Of a stretch of DNA of 9,004 nucleotides, positions 1 to 6,902 are shown piece by piece. This DNA comes from a bacterium (GTDB taxonomy: Bacteria > Cyanobacteriota > Sericytochromatia > S15B-MN24 > VGJW01): NCBI GenBank assembly GCA_021790035.1, contig JAJYIO010000071.1, positions 1 to 9,004 on the forward strand, given 5' to 3'. How positions within the stretch are numbered: position 1 is the stretch's first letter; every line of letters begins with the position of its first letter. A model generated the notes under the pieces. It was not told the DNA's origin. It did not search any database and saw only the letters and a program-made list of their open reading frames with translations. Made by a program: the position numbers and the translations under genes.

Positions 1-71
1 GTGAGGGGACTCAGAGCCCCGATCAGCACCCCGACCACCAGCGCTCCGACGACCAGGAGAAATCCCTTCAC
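1..71 (-). CDS. DUF1290 small basic protein (Sbp-like), N-terminal fragment cut by window edge
   Basis: Only about 23 codons lie inside the window. The reading starts at a GTG (71-69) that overlaps the DUF881 stop codon in a GTGA junction, the classic form of translational coupling. The visible peptide is one hydrophobic stretch ending in GVLIGALSPLT. That resembles the start of DUF1290/Sbp proteins, which open with a membrane segment followed by an (I/L)G-x-L-x-P turn. The family is small, membrane-embedded and of unknown biochemical role; in Bacillus subtilis sbp lies just before ftsA-ftsZ. The position directly after a DUF881 gene is the strongest support, because the two families are habitually adjacent. 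The remainder runs off the left edge, so length and integrity cannot be judged. It could be another short membrane protein, but the context makes DUF1290 the best call. Confidence 0.66.
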   Translation of the reverse strand, partial: MKGFLLVVGALVVGVLIGALSPL

Positions 72-781
72 GACGTCGTCACCTTGGCGGTATCCGGCCT
101 GGCGTACTTGAAGATGGTGCTTCCCGTGTAGGCAGGAATCACCACCTTGGACTGCTTTGCAATGTTAACTTGTATGCCATAGAACTGCAAGTACTCGACG
201 ATTCCGCCTCGCATGGTCAGGGCAGTGGCCATGGTATCAGGGTTTCCGATGGCCTTGACTACGAAAGGCGGCGCCACGCGAGTTCTGTTGATGAGGATGG
301 TGCTGCCAGCGCAGGCGATCTCCGTGGTATCGATCAGGCGCTGGTCATTGACCGCCACGGCCTCGGCTCCGGCGCTCTTGAGCTCGTTGACCAGGCGCAG
401 GAGGTCGTCGTTGTGAACGATGGACAGGTTGGGGTCCTCCCCACGCTCCAGGGGCTTGCTGGAGTCGTTGATCGTGACGTCGACGCCCGGCCCGATCAAC
501 GGGACCTCGTCCAGGTTGCTGGCGTCGTCGGCCGCCACGGCCCCGAGGCGCTTGCCATCGGCCAGCGCCTCGATCTGCCGGCGCATCCCGGACACCTCAC
601 GTTCGAGGTCGGCCCGCTGCTGGTCGCTCTCCTTGAGCATCACGACGAGCTCCTCGGCTCTCCGGCTGGGGAGTTCGTCCAGGGCGAATCCCGCCTGGCT
701 CTTGATCTGGGTGGAGAGCAGCACGCCCACCGTCAGCGCGATCACGGTGACCGGCAGTTGCCACTTGTCCATGCTGCCCAT
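68..781 (-). CDS. DUF881 family membrane protein (YlxW/YlxX-like)
   Basis: The protein is 237 residues if read from the ATG at 781. A second ATG at 772 gives 234 and begins right before the membrane segment; neither has a clear Shine-Dalgarno. Residues 7-26 form one transmembrane helix, with the short N-terminus probably cytoplasmic. Residues about 39-74 are charged and heptad-like, a probable coiled coil. The DUF881 domain covers about 92-226, with the landmarks PLIGPGV, IVHNDDLLRLVNELKSAGAEA, a CAGSTILIN strand, PPFVVKAIG and a final PAYTG. The biochemical role of the family is unknown; members sit between ftsQ/divIB and sbp in Gram-positive division clusters. The same arrangement holds here, with a 4-nt GTGA overlap to the DUF1290 gene. 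B. subtilis has two DUF881 paralogues (ylxW, ylxX) in the cluster and only one is visible here. The codons are strongly G/C-ending from the ATG onward, so this frame is the real one where it overlaps ftsQ. Confidence 0.87.
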   Translation of the reverse strand: MGSMDKWQLPVTVIALTVGVLLSTQIKSQAGFALDELPSRRAEELVVMLKESDQQRADLEREVSGMRRQIEALADGKRLGAVAADDASNLDEVPLIGPGVDVTINDSSKPLERGEDPNLSIVHNDDLLRLVNELKSAGAEAVAVNDQRLIDTTEIACAGSTILINRTRVAPPFVVKAIGNPDTMATALTMRGGIVEYLQFYGIQVNIAKQSKVVIPAYTGSTIFKYARPDTAKVTTS

Positions 782-1571
782 TGTCCGTACCCGGTGTAGG
801 TTCCCTTGCGGAACTGCCCGAGACCTTGAAGGCGGGGGCATCTGGGAACCTCACGTCGACGTATTCTAGCGTTTTCCCCGTGGCTTCGGCGAGCGGAAGG
901 ATGCGCGCGAGGGCCTGGAACTTCGACGGAAGCTCGGCGTCGTCCCCGAGCTTGAGCTCGAATGCGCCGCTCGTGTCGGTCTCCATGTGCGCCGAAAGCC
1001 GGGTCGGATCGCCGAGGTCGACGGTGCCGGTGGCGGCCGGAGGCCAGGCTGCGAGGAGCCCCAGGAACGCCGCTCGACCCGATCGGGACAGGGGAATGCG
1101 CGGCACCTGGACGAACAGACGAACCGGCAGCAGGTGGTGGGAAAGGAACGCCTGGCCGGTCTCATCCAGATACCACAAGCCAGCTGGCTTCCCCGAGGAA
1201 GCCAGTGCAACCCGGGCCTCGGGCTGGCGCTCGATCACGTGGACCAGGATGCGGGCCGGAAAGAGCCAGCGGCTGACATCGACCCGCTGGATCGAGCCCA
1301 GCCGGGCGAGCCGGGACCGGATCGTCGCCGGATCGATGAGGAAGAGCGGCTTCCCGAGAGGGCGCGGCAAGAGAGCGGCGATCTCTTCGGTCGAGACGGC
1401 CCGGTTGCCGGAGATGATGTACCGACCTTGCCACCGCCACTGCGGGGCTCTCCACGCAGCCACGAGGACGCCGACGATCAGCAATCCGTAGATCGTCGCC
1501 AGGGTACGCCGGATGCCCACGCGGGTCCTCCGGGTCGCCTGGGGGGAACCGCCAGGTCGCGTCGAACTCAT
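597..1571 (-). CDS. ftsQ: Cell division protein FtsQ/DivIB, with aberrant open C-terminal tail
   Basis: FtsQ/DivIB is a bitopic membrane protein of the divisome that bridges early and late division proteins. The start is the ATG at 1571-1569, which overlaps the murB stop as TGATG. The basic N-terminus (to about residue 22) precedes one membrane helix (22-40). A POTRA domain follows at about 46-116, with SGNRAVSTEEI, PLGKPLFLIDPATIRSRLARLGSIQRV and a closing VIERQPEA. The FtsQ domain then contains WYLDETGQAF (133-142) and ends with the typical YVDVRF strand (237-242). FtsQ-like sequence stops near residue 251. The frame stays open to a TGA at 599-597, giving 324 residues, and the last 60 or so are the out-of-frame shadow of the DUF881 N-terminus. 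The usual family length here would be about 255-280. Either the stop was lost or the sequence carries a one-base indel near 800-830. The identity as FtsQ is firm; the true 3' end is not. Confidence 0.82.
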   Translation of the reverse strand: MSSTRPGGSPQATRRTRVGIRRTLATIYGLLIVGVLVAAWRAPQWRWQGRYIISGNRAVSTEEIAALLPRPLGKPLFLIDPATIRSRLARLGSIQRVDVSRWLFPARILVHVIERQPEARVALASSGKPAGLWYLDETGQAFLSHHLLPVRLFVQVPRIPLSRSGRAAFLGLLAAWPPAATGTVDLGDPTRLSAHMETDTSGAFELKLGDDAELPSKFQALARILPLAEATGKTLEYVDVRFPDAPAFKVSGSSAREPTPGTDNGQHGQVATAGHRDRADGGRAALHPDQEPGGIRPGRTPQPESRGARRDAQGERPAAGRPRT

Positions 1572-2473
1572 CAAGCGAGCACGAGCCCCACACCGCGGAC
1601 CTCGGGAATCAGCTCGATCTGGTGGCTGGTGGCGACCCGTTCCTGGACCTCGCGAATGAGCGACAGGATATCGCGAGCGGTCGCAGAGCCGGTGTTGACG
1701 ATGAAGTTGGCATGGAGCGGCGACACCTGCGCCCCCCCGATCGCCACGCCCTTGAGTCCCACCGCCTCGATCAGTCGGCCCGCCGAGTCGCCCGGAGGGT
1801 TGCGGAAGACCGAGCCCGCGCTCCATTCCCGGGGCTGGCGCTGGCGACGCCACCGGGCCAGCTCGAGAATCTCCCTACGGATGTCCAAAGACGGCTGCGG
1901 GCGAACCCGGAAGGCCGCCTCGAGGACGATTCCGCCGTGGTCCTGGAGAGCGCTGTGACGGTAGCGCATGCCAAGGTCTGCCGGTGTCTTCCAGGCGATC
2001 GTGCCATCTGGCTCGAGAATCCTGGCTCCCAGGAGGACCTCGGACGTCTGGGCGCCGTGGGCGCCCGCATTCATGAAGACCGCCCCGCCGACCGAGCCCG
2101 GGATTGACGACAGAAAGGCGAGCCCGCCGAGTCCGGACTCCATGGCCGCGCCGACGACGGTGGTGGTGGACGCTCCCGACTGTGCCAGGACGTAGTCGCC
2201 GTCGAAAGACGGGGTGTCGTAACCCCGACCGCCGACCGCCACCGCACGCCACCGCCCGCACATGCGCAGGACCAGGCCTTCGAAGCCCTCATCGGCGACC
2301 AGGAGGTTGCTGCCGCGGCCCATGATCATCCACGGGAGGCCGGAGCGTTCCGCATCGTCGATGTGGCCCGACAGCTCCTCGATGGACGCCGGTTCGGCGT
2401 AACGCAGAGCGGGCCCACCCACGCGCCATGTCGTCAGGGGGGCCAGCGGACGCTGGGCGATCGCGACGGCCAT
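1571..2473 (-). CDS. murB: UDP-N-acetylenolpyruvoylglucosamine reductase MurB (short, type II)
   Basis: MurB uses FAD and NADPH to reduce UDP-GlcNAc-enolpyruvate to UDP-MurNAc in the cytoplasm. The protein is 300 residues, the size of the Bacillus/Staphylococcus-like type II enzymes. The FAD-binding half carries TTWRVGGPA (14-22), MGRGSNLLV (51-59) and IPGSVGGAVFMNAGA (124-138). YRHS (171-174) supplies the expected Arg. The MurB C-terminal domain holds AGSVFRNP, with the likely proton-donor Ser at 221, and the conserved Glu near the end at 291 (IPEVRG). The ATG at 2473 has a good ribosome binding site, GAGGG, 5 nt upstream. The gene follows murC by 76 nt on the same strand and its TGA shares a base with the ftsQ ATG, so the two are probably translationally coupled. 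All key motifs are intact and the call is secure. Confidence 0.97.
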   Translation of the reverse strand: MAVAIAQRPLAPLTTWRVGGPALRYAEPASIEELSGHIDDAERSGLPWMIMGRGSNLLVADEGFEGLVLRMCGRWRAVAVGGRGYDTPSFDGDYVLAQSGASTTTVVGAAMESGLGGLAFLSSIPGSVGGAVFMNAGAHGAQTSEVLLGARILEPDGTIAWKTPADLGMRYRHSALQDHGGIVLEAAFRVRPQPSLDIRREILELARWRRQRQPREWSAGSVFRNPPGDSAGRLIEAVGLKGVAIGGAQVSPLHANFIVNTGSATARDILSLIREVQERVATSHQIELIPEVRGVGLVLA

Positions 2474-2549
2474 GGTTGCCCTCAGGGGGTCGGCGGGGCT
2501 ACCGCGAAGACAGACGGCATGAAGGGCGTTCTCGGGCGAGTCGGGCGCA

Positions 2550-3953
2550 TCAGGCGGGAGAGACCGAGACGGCCTCCTCGACGAGTCGAAGCTGCGCCAG
2601 GAGCGGGTCGGCTACCTTGCCGACGTTGCCGGCGCCCATCAGGAGTACCACATCTCCGGGCCGAATGACCTGGAGCAGCCCGCGGGTGGCCTGGTCGTGA
2701 TCGGCCCAGTAATGCACCTCGAGCTTGGGGCAGCGATCCTTGACCCGGGCCTCGAGGGCGGCCGACGTGACCCCGTTGGGAGCCTCGCCCGCCGAGTAGA
2801 TATCCATCAGCCCGAGGCCGGCTGCCCCCTCGAAGCAGGTCGCGAAATCCTCGAAGAGGGCGGCCGTGCGGGAGTAGCGGTGTGGCTGGAAGAGGATCCA
2901 GACCGGGCGCTTGAGAAGCCTTGCGGCCTCGAGCGTGGCGCGGATCTCCGACGGATGGTGGCCGTAATCCTCGAGGACATGGACCCCGGCTGCAATGCCG
3001 CGCGTCTGGAAGCGACGACCGACTCCGGAAAAACGCGCCAGGCCGTGGCGAATCGCCTCGGGGCTCAATCCGCAGAGCTGGGCCACGGCAATCGCGGCCG
3101 TGGCGTCGGCGACGTTGTGCCGGCCCGGGACGGAAATCTCGTAGCGCTCGCCATTGACCACGAAATCCGAGCCGCTGGCCGCCAGCTGCTCCGCGCTGAT
3201 GCAGAAGTCCGCATCCGGACTCCATCCATAGGTGACGGCCCGGCGGCCAATGCGCTCGAGGAGGCGGCGCACGCCGGGATCGTCGACGCACGCTATCACC
3301 TCGGCGTCGTTGGGCAGGCGATCGATCCAGGTGGCGATGGTGTCGACGATGTCGTCGAGATCTCGGTAATGATCGAGGTGGTCGCTCTCGAGATTCGTCA
3401 CGACGGCCCATCGCGCAGACAAGCGCAGGACGGAACGATCGGATTCATCAGCCTCGGCGACCAGAAGGTCGCTGTGGCCGGTTCGGGCGTTGCCTCCGAT
3501 CCACGGGACCTCTCCGCCGACCAGGATCGTGGGATCGAGCCCGCCCTCGAGCAAAAGAGTGCCGATCATGGCAGAGGTGGTGGTCTTGCCATGGGTTCCC
3601 GTGACGGCGATGCTGCGGCCGGATGCCATGAGGGCCGCCAGGATCTCGCTGCGGTGAAGGATGGGGATGCCAGCCTGCCGGGCAGCCAGTACTTCGGGAT
3701 TGTCCGGGGCGACGGCCGTGGAAACGACCAGGCCGACGTCACTGGACCGGGTACCATCGTCGATTCCAGGAATGTTGGCGCGATCGTGACCTATGGCGAC
3801 GGGAATTCCGCTGGCTTGCAGGCGAGACACGACAGCGGAAGGCTGAACGTCCGATCCGGAGACGATCCCCCCCTTATCCTTCCAGACGGTCGCGAGCGCG
3901 CTCATGCCGACCCCGCCGATGCCGACGAAGTGGAGCTGCGAGGGAATGGTCAC
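2550..3953 (-). CDS. murC: UDP-N-acetylmuramate--L-alanine ligase MurC
   Basis: MurC adds L-alanine to UDP-MurNAc with ATP, the first of the cytoplasmic stem-peptide ligations. The protein is 467 residues, normal for the family. Residues 8-21 (HFVGIGGVGMSALA) are the MurC-type N-terminal Rossmann motif. The ATP P-loop is GTHGKTTT (119-126), with Lys123. EADESDRS (167-174) and NLESDHLDHY (187-196) are central-domain ligase motifs, followed by PGRHNV (276-281). The C-terminal domain has GVGRRFQ (310-316), EDYGHHPSE (328-336), QPHRYSRT (356-363) and MGAGNVGKV (439-447). YGHHP with GIGGVGMS distinguishes MurC from MurD/E/F. The start is a GTG, with AAAGGA about 6 nt upstream. This is the first gene of the minus-strand operon; its leader and likely promoters lie in the gap to the right. 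The family usually has DDYGHHP and GAGDI where this protein has EDYGHHP and GAGNV, both minor changes. Confidence 0.97.
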   Translation of the reverse strand: MTIPSQLHFVGIGGVGMSALATVWKDKGGIVSGSDVQPSAVVSRLQASGIPVAIGHDRANIPGIDDGTRSSDVGLVVSTAVAPDNPEVLAARQAGIPILHRSEILAALMASGRSIAVTGTHGKTTTSAMIGTLLLEGGLDPTILVGGEVPWIGGNARTGHSDLLVAEADESDRSVLRLSARWAVVTNLESDHLDHYRDLDDIVDTIATWIDRLPNDAEVIACVDDPGVRRLLERIGRRAVTYGWSPDADFCISAEQLAASGSDFVVNGERYEISVPGRHNVADATAAIAVAQLCGLSPEAIRHGLARFSGVGRRFQTRGIAAGVHVLEDYGHHPSEIRATLEAARLLKRPVWILFQPHRYSRTAALFEDFATCFEGAAGLGLMDIYSAGEAPNGVTSAALEARVKDRCPKLEVHYWADHDQATRGLLQVIRPGDVVLLMGAGNVGKVADPLLAQLRLVEEAVSVSPA

Positions 3954-4024
3954 TCTCCGTCCTTTCGGTGAGTGCGAGGCGCCCGATCCGGCGGCACAAC
4001 CCCCCGGCGCGGATTTACAAGGCC

Positions 4025-4033
4025 TTTATACCA
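4025..4033 (-). promoter_or_regulatory. Candidate extended -10 promoter for murC operon
   Basis: On the minus strand this reads TGGTATAAA, that is a TATAAA hexamer preceded by TG one base upstream, the extended -10 form. No good -35 hexamer is present 16-18 nt further upstream, but extended -10 promoters can work without one. Transcription would begin near 4017, leaving a 5' leader of about 65 nt before the murC GTG. The site lies in a short A/T-richer patch in otherwise GC-rich DNA. This is pattern matching only. Confidence 0.36.
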
Positions 4034-4168
4034 CGGGCTGGAGGTCGGCCGTTCCCGTGACCAGGGTCTTGCGACGATTGATCCCAGATCCGACGGAATA
4101 TACACTCGGTCGTTTGGCCAAATCGCATCGTCGTCTGCGCAATTCCACGATTTGTTGCCTGCCGTTCG

Positions 4169-4196
4169 ATTATGAAGGTCTGGCGGCCGACTCTAA
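4169..4196 (-). promoter_or_regulatory. Second candidate murC-operon promoter (weak)
   Basis: On the minus strand a CATAAT (4174-4169, five of six matches to TATAAT) lies 16 nt downstream of TTAGAG (4196-4191). The -35 match is poor. If used it would give a leader of about 200 nt to murC. It is less convincing than the extended -10 site nearer the gene. Confidence 0.2.
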
Positions 4197-4359
4197 GTGA
4201 GGCGCGTCACCGGCGCGGATTGCTGTCACGGCGTCCATCCATGCCTGGTCCGGAGCCTGGCTGCCAGTGTAACGCACCAGGAAACAGTGGGTGTCACGCG
4301 CTCGTCATGGCGGATCGCAAGGAGCTGCCTGCGCGCCTCCCTCTCTGCGCTCGGGCGAT

Positions 4360-4439
4360 GACTCGAGGAAACTCGCCGGTTCCCTCGAACTCTCTCCGGC
4401 TGCGGGCAAGCTGCTTTGCCGCTCAGCTCTTGAGGTGGC
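4360..4439 (+). repeat. Structured dispersed repeat, copy A (hairpin plus conserved core)
   Basis: This stretch matches 8923-9001 in the same orientation. It begins with GAC and a hairpin: arm 4363-4372 pairs with 4379-4388, nine pairs plus one A-C mismatch, around a 6-nt loop. ACT and a 7-nt spacer follow, then the core GCTGCGGGCAAGCTGCT (4399-4415). CAGCTC (4424-4429) and AGGTGGC (4433-4439) complete the element. From 4389 to 4439 I count 39 of 51 positions identical to the other copy, without gaps. The hairpin arms differ in sequence between copies yet stay paired. The core can form a second stem, GCGG-CAA with TTGCCGC and a bulged G. It ends 60 nt before the moeB-rhodanese start codon. 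No encoded product is evident. Confidence 0.66.
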
Positions 4440-4499
4440 GAGATTTCGACCTGGCAGGATGCCTCCGCGGAACGGCTGGCGGCGCTAACATGTATTCTC

Positions 4500-5690
4500 G
4501 TGGACCACGAGACGCTTTCGCCGACCGATCTCGAGCGGTATGGCCGCCAGGTGCTGCTTTCCGAGGTAGGGCTGGTGGGTCAGGCCAGGTTGAAGCAGGC
4601 CAAGGTGCTCTGCATCGGCGCAGGGGGGCTGGGCTCCCCGGCTGCGCTGTACCTGGCTGCTGCGGGCGTCGGGACGCTCGGTCTGGTGGACTTCGACCCG
4701 GTGGAACTCACCAATCTCCATCGACAGGTCCTGTACGAGGTCTCCGACCTGGGAACACCCAAGGTCGAGGCGGCGCGGCGGCGGCTTTCTGCCCTCAACC
4801 CCGAGATCCTCGTCGTGGCGCACGAGGTGAGGCTCGACTCGAAGAACGCCCTCGAGATCCTGTCAGGCTACGACGTCGTGATCGACGGCTCGGACAACTT
4901 CGCCACCCGGTACCTCGTCAACGACGCCTGCGTCGCGCTCGGCAAGCCCGATGTCTGGGCGTCGGTCTATCGGTTCGAGGGCCAGGTGTCGGTCTTCGAC
5001 GCGAGCAAGGGCCCTTGCTATCGCTGCGTCTTTCCCGTAGCGCCGGGCGACGAGTTTTCCTGCGCGGGCGGGGGTGTGCTGGGAGTGTTGCCCGGCATCG
5101 TCGGCACGTTGCAGGCGGCCGAGGCGCTCAAGGTCGTGCTGGGATTGGGTCGGACTCTGGTCGGACGTCTCCTGCTGTATGACGCTCGGTCGGCGTCATT
5201 CGACGAGGTCGCGGTTCCGCGGGACCCGCGTTGTCCGGTGTGTGCGGGAGCGGGGAACTTTCCCGCGCGCTCGGTGTCCGAACTTGAGAGGGCACCGGGA
5301 TCCGACGCGGATCTCGGGCCGTCATCGGAGTCCACCATGTCTTCTGTTACCGATGGGCTGGCCGGGCCCAAGGCGTCGCCCGTTTCGTGCGAGGCGCTGG
5401 CTGCCCGCATGGGGGGACCGGAGCCCGTGGTGATCCTCGATTGCCGCGAACCTGCCGAGTGGGATCTCTGCCACCTGGAAGGCGCCGTGCTGGTGCCGAT
5501 GCGCTCGGTCCCGGGCGCGCTGATGAGGTTCGACGCCGAGGTCGAGACGATCGTCGTCTGCCACCACGGACCGCGCTCGGCGGCGGTTGCCGATTTCATG
5601 CACTCGCGTGGATTTCGGCAGGTCGCCTGGCTCGAGGGTGGGCTCCAGGCGTGGGCGGAGCGTATCGATCCCAGCATGCGGCAGTACTGA
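4500..5690 (+). CDS. MoeB/ThiF-type adenylyltransferase fused to rhodanese sulfurtransferase (MoeBR/MOCS3-like)
   Basis: This E1-like enzyme adenylates the C-terminal glycine of a ubiquitin-like sulfur carrier (MoaD or ThiS type). Its rhodanese domain supplies persulfide sulfur to form the thiocarboxylate used in molybdopterin, thiamin or related synthesis. The 396-residue protein opens with the helix LERYGRQVLLSEVG (11-24), then the nucleotide motif GAGGLGS (40-46). Asp64, Asn72, Arg75, Lys88 and Asp132 align with E. coli MoeB Asp62, Asn70, Arg73, Lys86 and Asp130. Zinc ligands are CYRC (173-176) and CPVC (245-248). Cys188 sits where ThiF/MoeB have their conserved Cys. A Ser/Ala-rich linker (about 250-295) leads to a rhodanese domain with DCREPAEW and the active loop CHHGPRS (Cys354). 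The GTG start at 4500 has no visible Shine-Dalgarno, so the exact start is less sure. No sulfur-carrier or cofactor gene is adjacent, so the pathway is open. Confidence 0.92.
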   Translation: MDHETLSPTDLERYGRQVLLSEVGLVGQARLKQAKVLCIGAGGLGSPAALYLAAAGVGTLGLVDFDPVELTNLHRQVLYEVSDLGTPKVEAARRRLSALNPEILVVAHEVRLDSKNALEILSGYDVVIDGSDNFATRYLVNDACVALGKPDVWASVYRFEGQVSVFDASKGPCYRCVFPVAPGDEFSCAGGGVLGVLPGIVGTLQAAEALKVVLGLGRTLVGRLLLYDARSASFDEVAVPRDPRCPVCAGAGNFPARSVSELERAPGSDADLGPSSESTMSSVTDGLAGPKASPVSCEALAARMGGPEPVVILDCREPAEWDLCHLEGAVLVPMRSVPGALMRFDAEVETIVVCHHGPRSAAVADFMHSRGFRQVAWLEGGLQAWAERIDPSMRQY

Positions 5691-5745
5691 TGCGAGCCCG
5701 ACCTCCAAGGAGCGTTGGGTCAGCGCTTGCTGGCGAACGACCCGG

Positions 5746-6867
5746 CTACCCGACCAGGCGGGCCAGGCGCAGGACGTCGAGGGCGATGTCTCGGGCCGCA
5801 TCCGGGCGGCCCAGGATTGCCGACGCAGCGGACATCCGACCGAGGCGATCGGGGGAATCGATGAGCCCGGCAATGGCGGGGCCGAGAGCCGTTCGAGCCT
5901 GATCGTTGGGCACCAGGGCGGCGGCCTGGCGATCCGCCATGAACCGGGCGTTGGCCATCTGATCGGGATTGATCGCCAGTGGCACGAAGATCGCCGGCCG
6001 CCCGGCCGCGGCGATCTCGCTGACCGTGGTCGCGCCGGACCTCGAGACCAGGAGATCCGCCGCCACGATGGCCGCGGGCATCCGATCACAGAATCCCATC
6101 AGTCGATACCGCCCGCCGGCGCCCTCGTATACCCCTTCGCCCACCTGGACGGCGCCGGCCTCCTGGGCGACGCCCGCAACCTCGTTGGGGCCCGCGATGT
6201 GAAGGATGGACCAGTCCGGGCGGGCAAGAACGCCGTCTCTGGCCACGGCAAAGGCCTCGTTGAGGCTGCGGGCGCCCAGGGAGCCGCCGGTAACCAGCAG
6301 GACCTTGCCGGTGGGCGCAAAACCGAGCTCCTGGCGCGCCTGATCGCGGTCGAGACGGGTGAAATCCGCCCGAATGGGGTTGCCCAGGCAGATCGCCTTG
6401 TCTGCGGGAAAGAAGCGTTCGGTGCCGGGCAGCGCTACCGCGATGCGATCGGCCATGCGGCCGATCAACCGGTTGGCGAGGCCAGGGTGGCCGTTGGACT
6501 CGGCAACGTAGGTGGGGATTCTTGCCATCCGGGCGGCAAGCATCGCCGGAACCGAGACGTAGGCGCCGCATCCGACAACGGCGGCCGGGCTGACGTCCGC
6601 GAGCAACCGCCGGGCTTTCCACACTCCCCGGGCCAGCAGCCAGGCGAAGCGGACGATCTCGGGGCCGGGTCGGCGCGGCAGTCCGGTGGCCGCGATGGCG
6701 ACGAACCGATAGCCGGCAGCGGGGACCATTCGCGCCTCGAGATGGTCGGGAGTGCCAACGAACACGAGGTCGATCGCCGGGGCCAGCAGGCGGATCTGGT
6801 CCGCGATCGCCAGGGCCGGAAAAAGATGGCCGCCGGTTCCGCCAGCAGCCAGGACTATGGTCGCCAC
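5746..6867 (-). CDS. murG: MurG, lipid I N-acetylglucosaminyltransferase
   Basis: MurG transfers GlcNAc from UDP-GlcNAc to lipid I, giving lipid II, on the cytoplasmic face of the membrane. The protein is 373 residues, normal for this GT-B enzyme. The N-terminal glycine loop GGTGGHLFPALA is at 9-20. GCGAYVSVP (99-107) and GHPGLANR (126-133) are acceptor-side motifs. The C-terminal UDP-GlcNAc half has GGSLGARSLNEA (194-205), SRSGATTVSEIAAAGRPAIFVP (275-296, with Glu284) and PDQMANAR (301-308). The block usually read HEQN before PGL is AESN here, a visible divergence. The start is GTG at 6867, chosen because the glycine loop follows at once; no strong ribosome binding site is seen. It begins 35 nt after the stop of the upstream hypothetical gene, so co-transcription is likely. 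Its TAG is 55 nt from the convergent adenylyltransferase stop, and no T-tailed terminator is visible between them. Confidence 0.96.
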   Translation of the reverse strand: MATIVLAAGGTGGHLFPALAIADQIRLLAPAIDLVFVGTPDHLEARMVPAAGYRFVAIAATGLPRRPGPEIVRFAWLLARGVWKARRLLADVSPAAVVGCGAYVSVPAMLAARMARIPTYVAESNGHPGLANRLIGRMADRIAVALPGTERFFPADKAICLGNPIRADFTRLDRDQARQELGFAPTGKVLLVTGGSLGARSLNEAFAVARDGVLARPDWSILHIAGPNEVAGVAQEAGAVQVGEGVYEGAGGRYRLMGFCDRMPAAIVAADLLVSRSGATTVSEIAAAGRPAIFVPLAINPDQMANARFMADRQAAALVPNDQARTALGPAIAGLIDSPDRLGRMSAASAILGRPDAARDIALDVLRLARLVG

Positions 6868-6902
6868 GCGACCATTCTAGACCGTTTCAGCTCGAAGCCG
6901 TG

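Larger units (their letters stand above)
3954..4499. other. Intergenic region between divergent murC and moeB-rhodanese genes
   Basis: This 546-nt gap separates murC (leftward) from the adenylyltransferase gene (rightward). Positions 4020-4200 are locally richer in A/T than the genes around them and contain two promoter-like sites for murC. The right half contains one copy of a structured repeat at 4360-4439. Long open frames cross the gap on the plus strand (for example from 4172), but they continue out of phase into the downstream gene and carry no recognisable protein signature, so I call no gene. I found no tRNA and no riboswitch I could name. No convincing -10/-35 pair precedes the plus-strand gene. 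Confidence 0.6.

Noticed and set aside
1572..1853. Upstream extension of ftsQ by 94 codons inside murB
   Set aside because: The residues are the out-of-frame shadow of the murB C-terminus. The ATG at 1571, overlapping the murB stop, gives a normal basic N-terminus and membrane helix.
987..1958. 323-codon plus-strand open frame opposite ftsQ and murB
   Set aside because: It runs antisense across the junction of two confirmed genes and has no recognisable protein features.
4485..4500. TAACAT or TATTCT as a -10 for a leaderless adenylyltransferase transcript
   Set aside because: No -35 hexamer lies at suitable spacing, and TATTCT would place the transcription start inside the coding region.
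4172..5182. Long plus-strand open frame (336 codons) starting in the intergenic gap
   Set aside because: It is out of phase with the MoeB-rhodanese gene over most of its length, is Arg/Gly/Pro-rich and shows no domain; open shadow frames are expected at this GC content.
5691..5745. Bidirectional terminator between the convergent adenylyltransferase gene and murG
   Set aside because: A GGGTC/GACCC pairing with a loop of about 17 nt can be drawn, but the stem is only five pairs and there is no T-run on either side.
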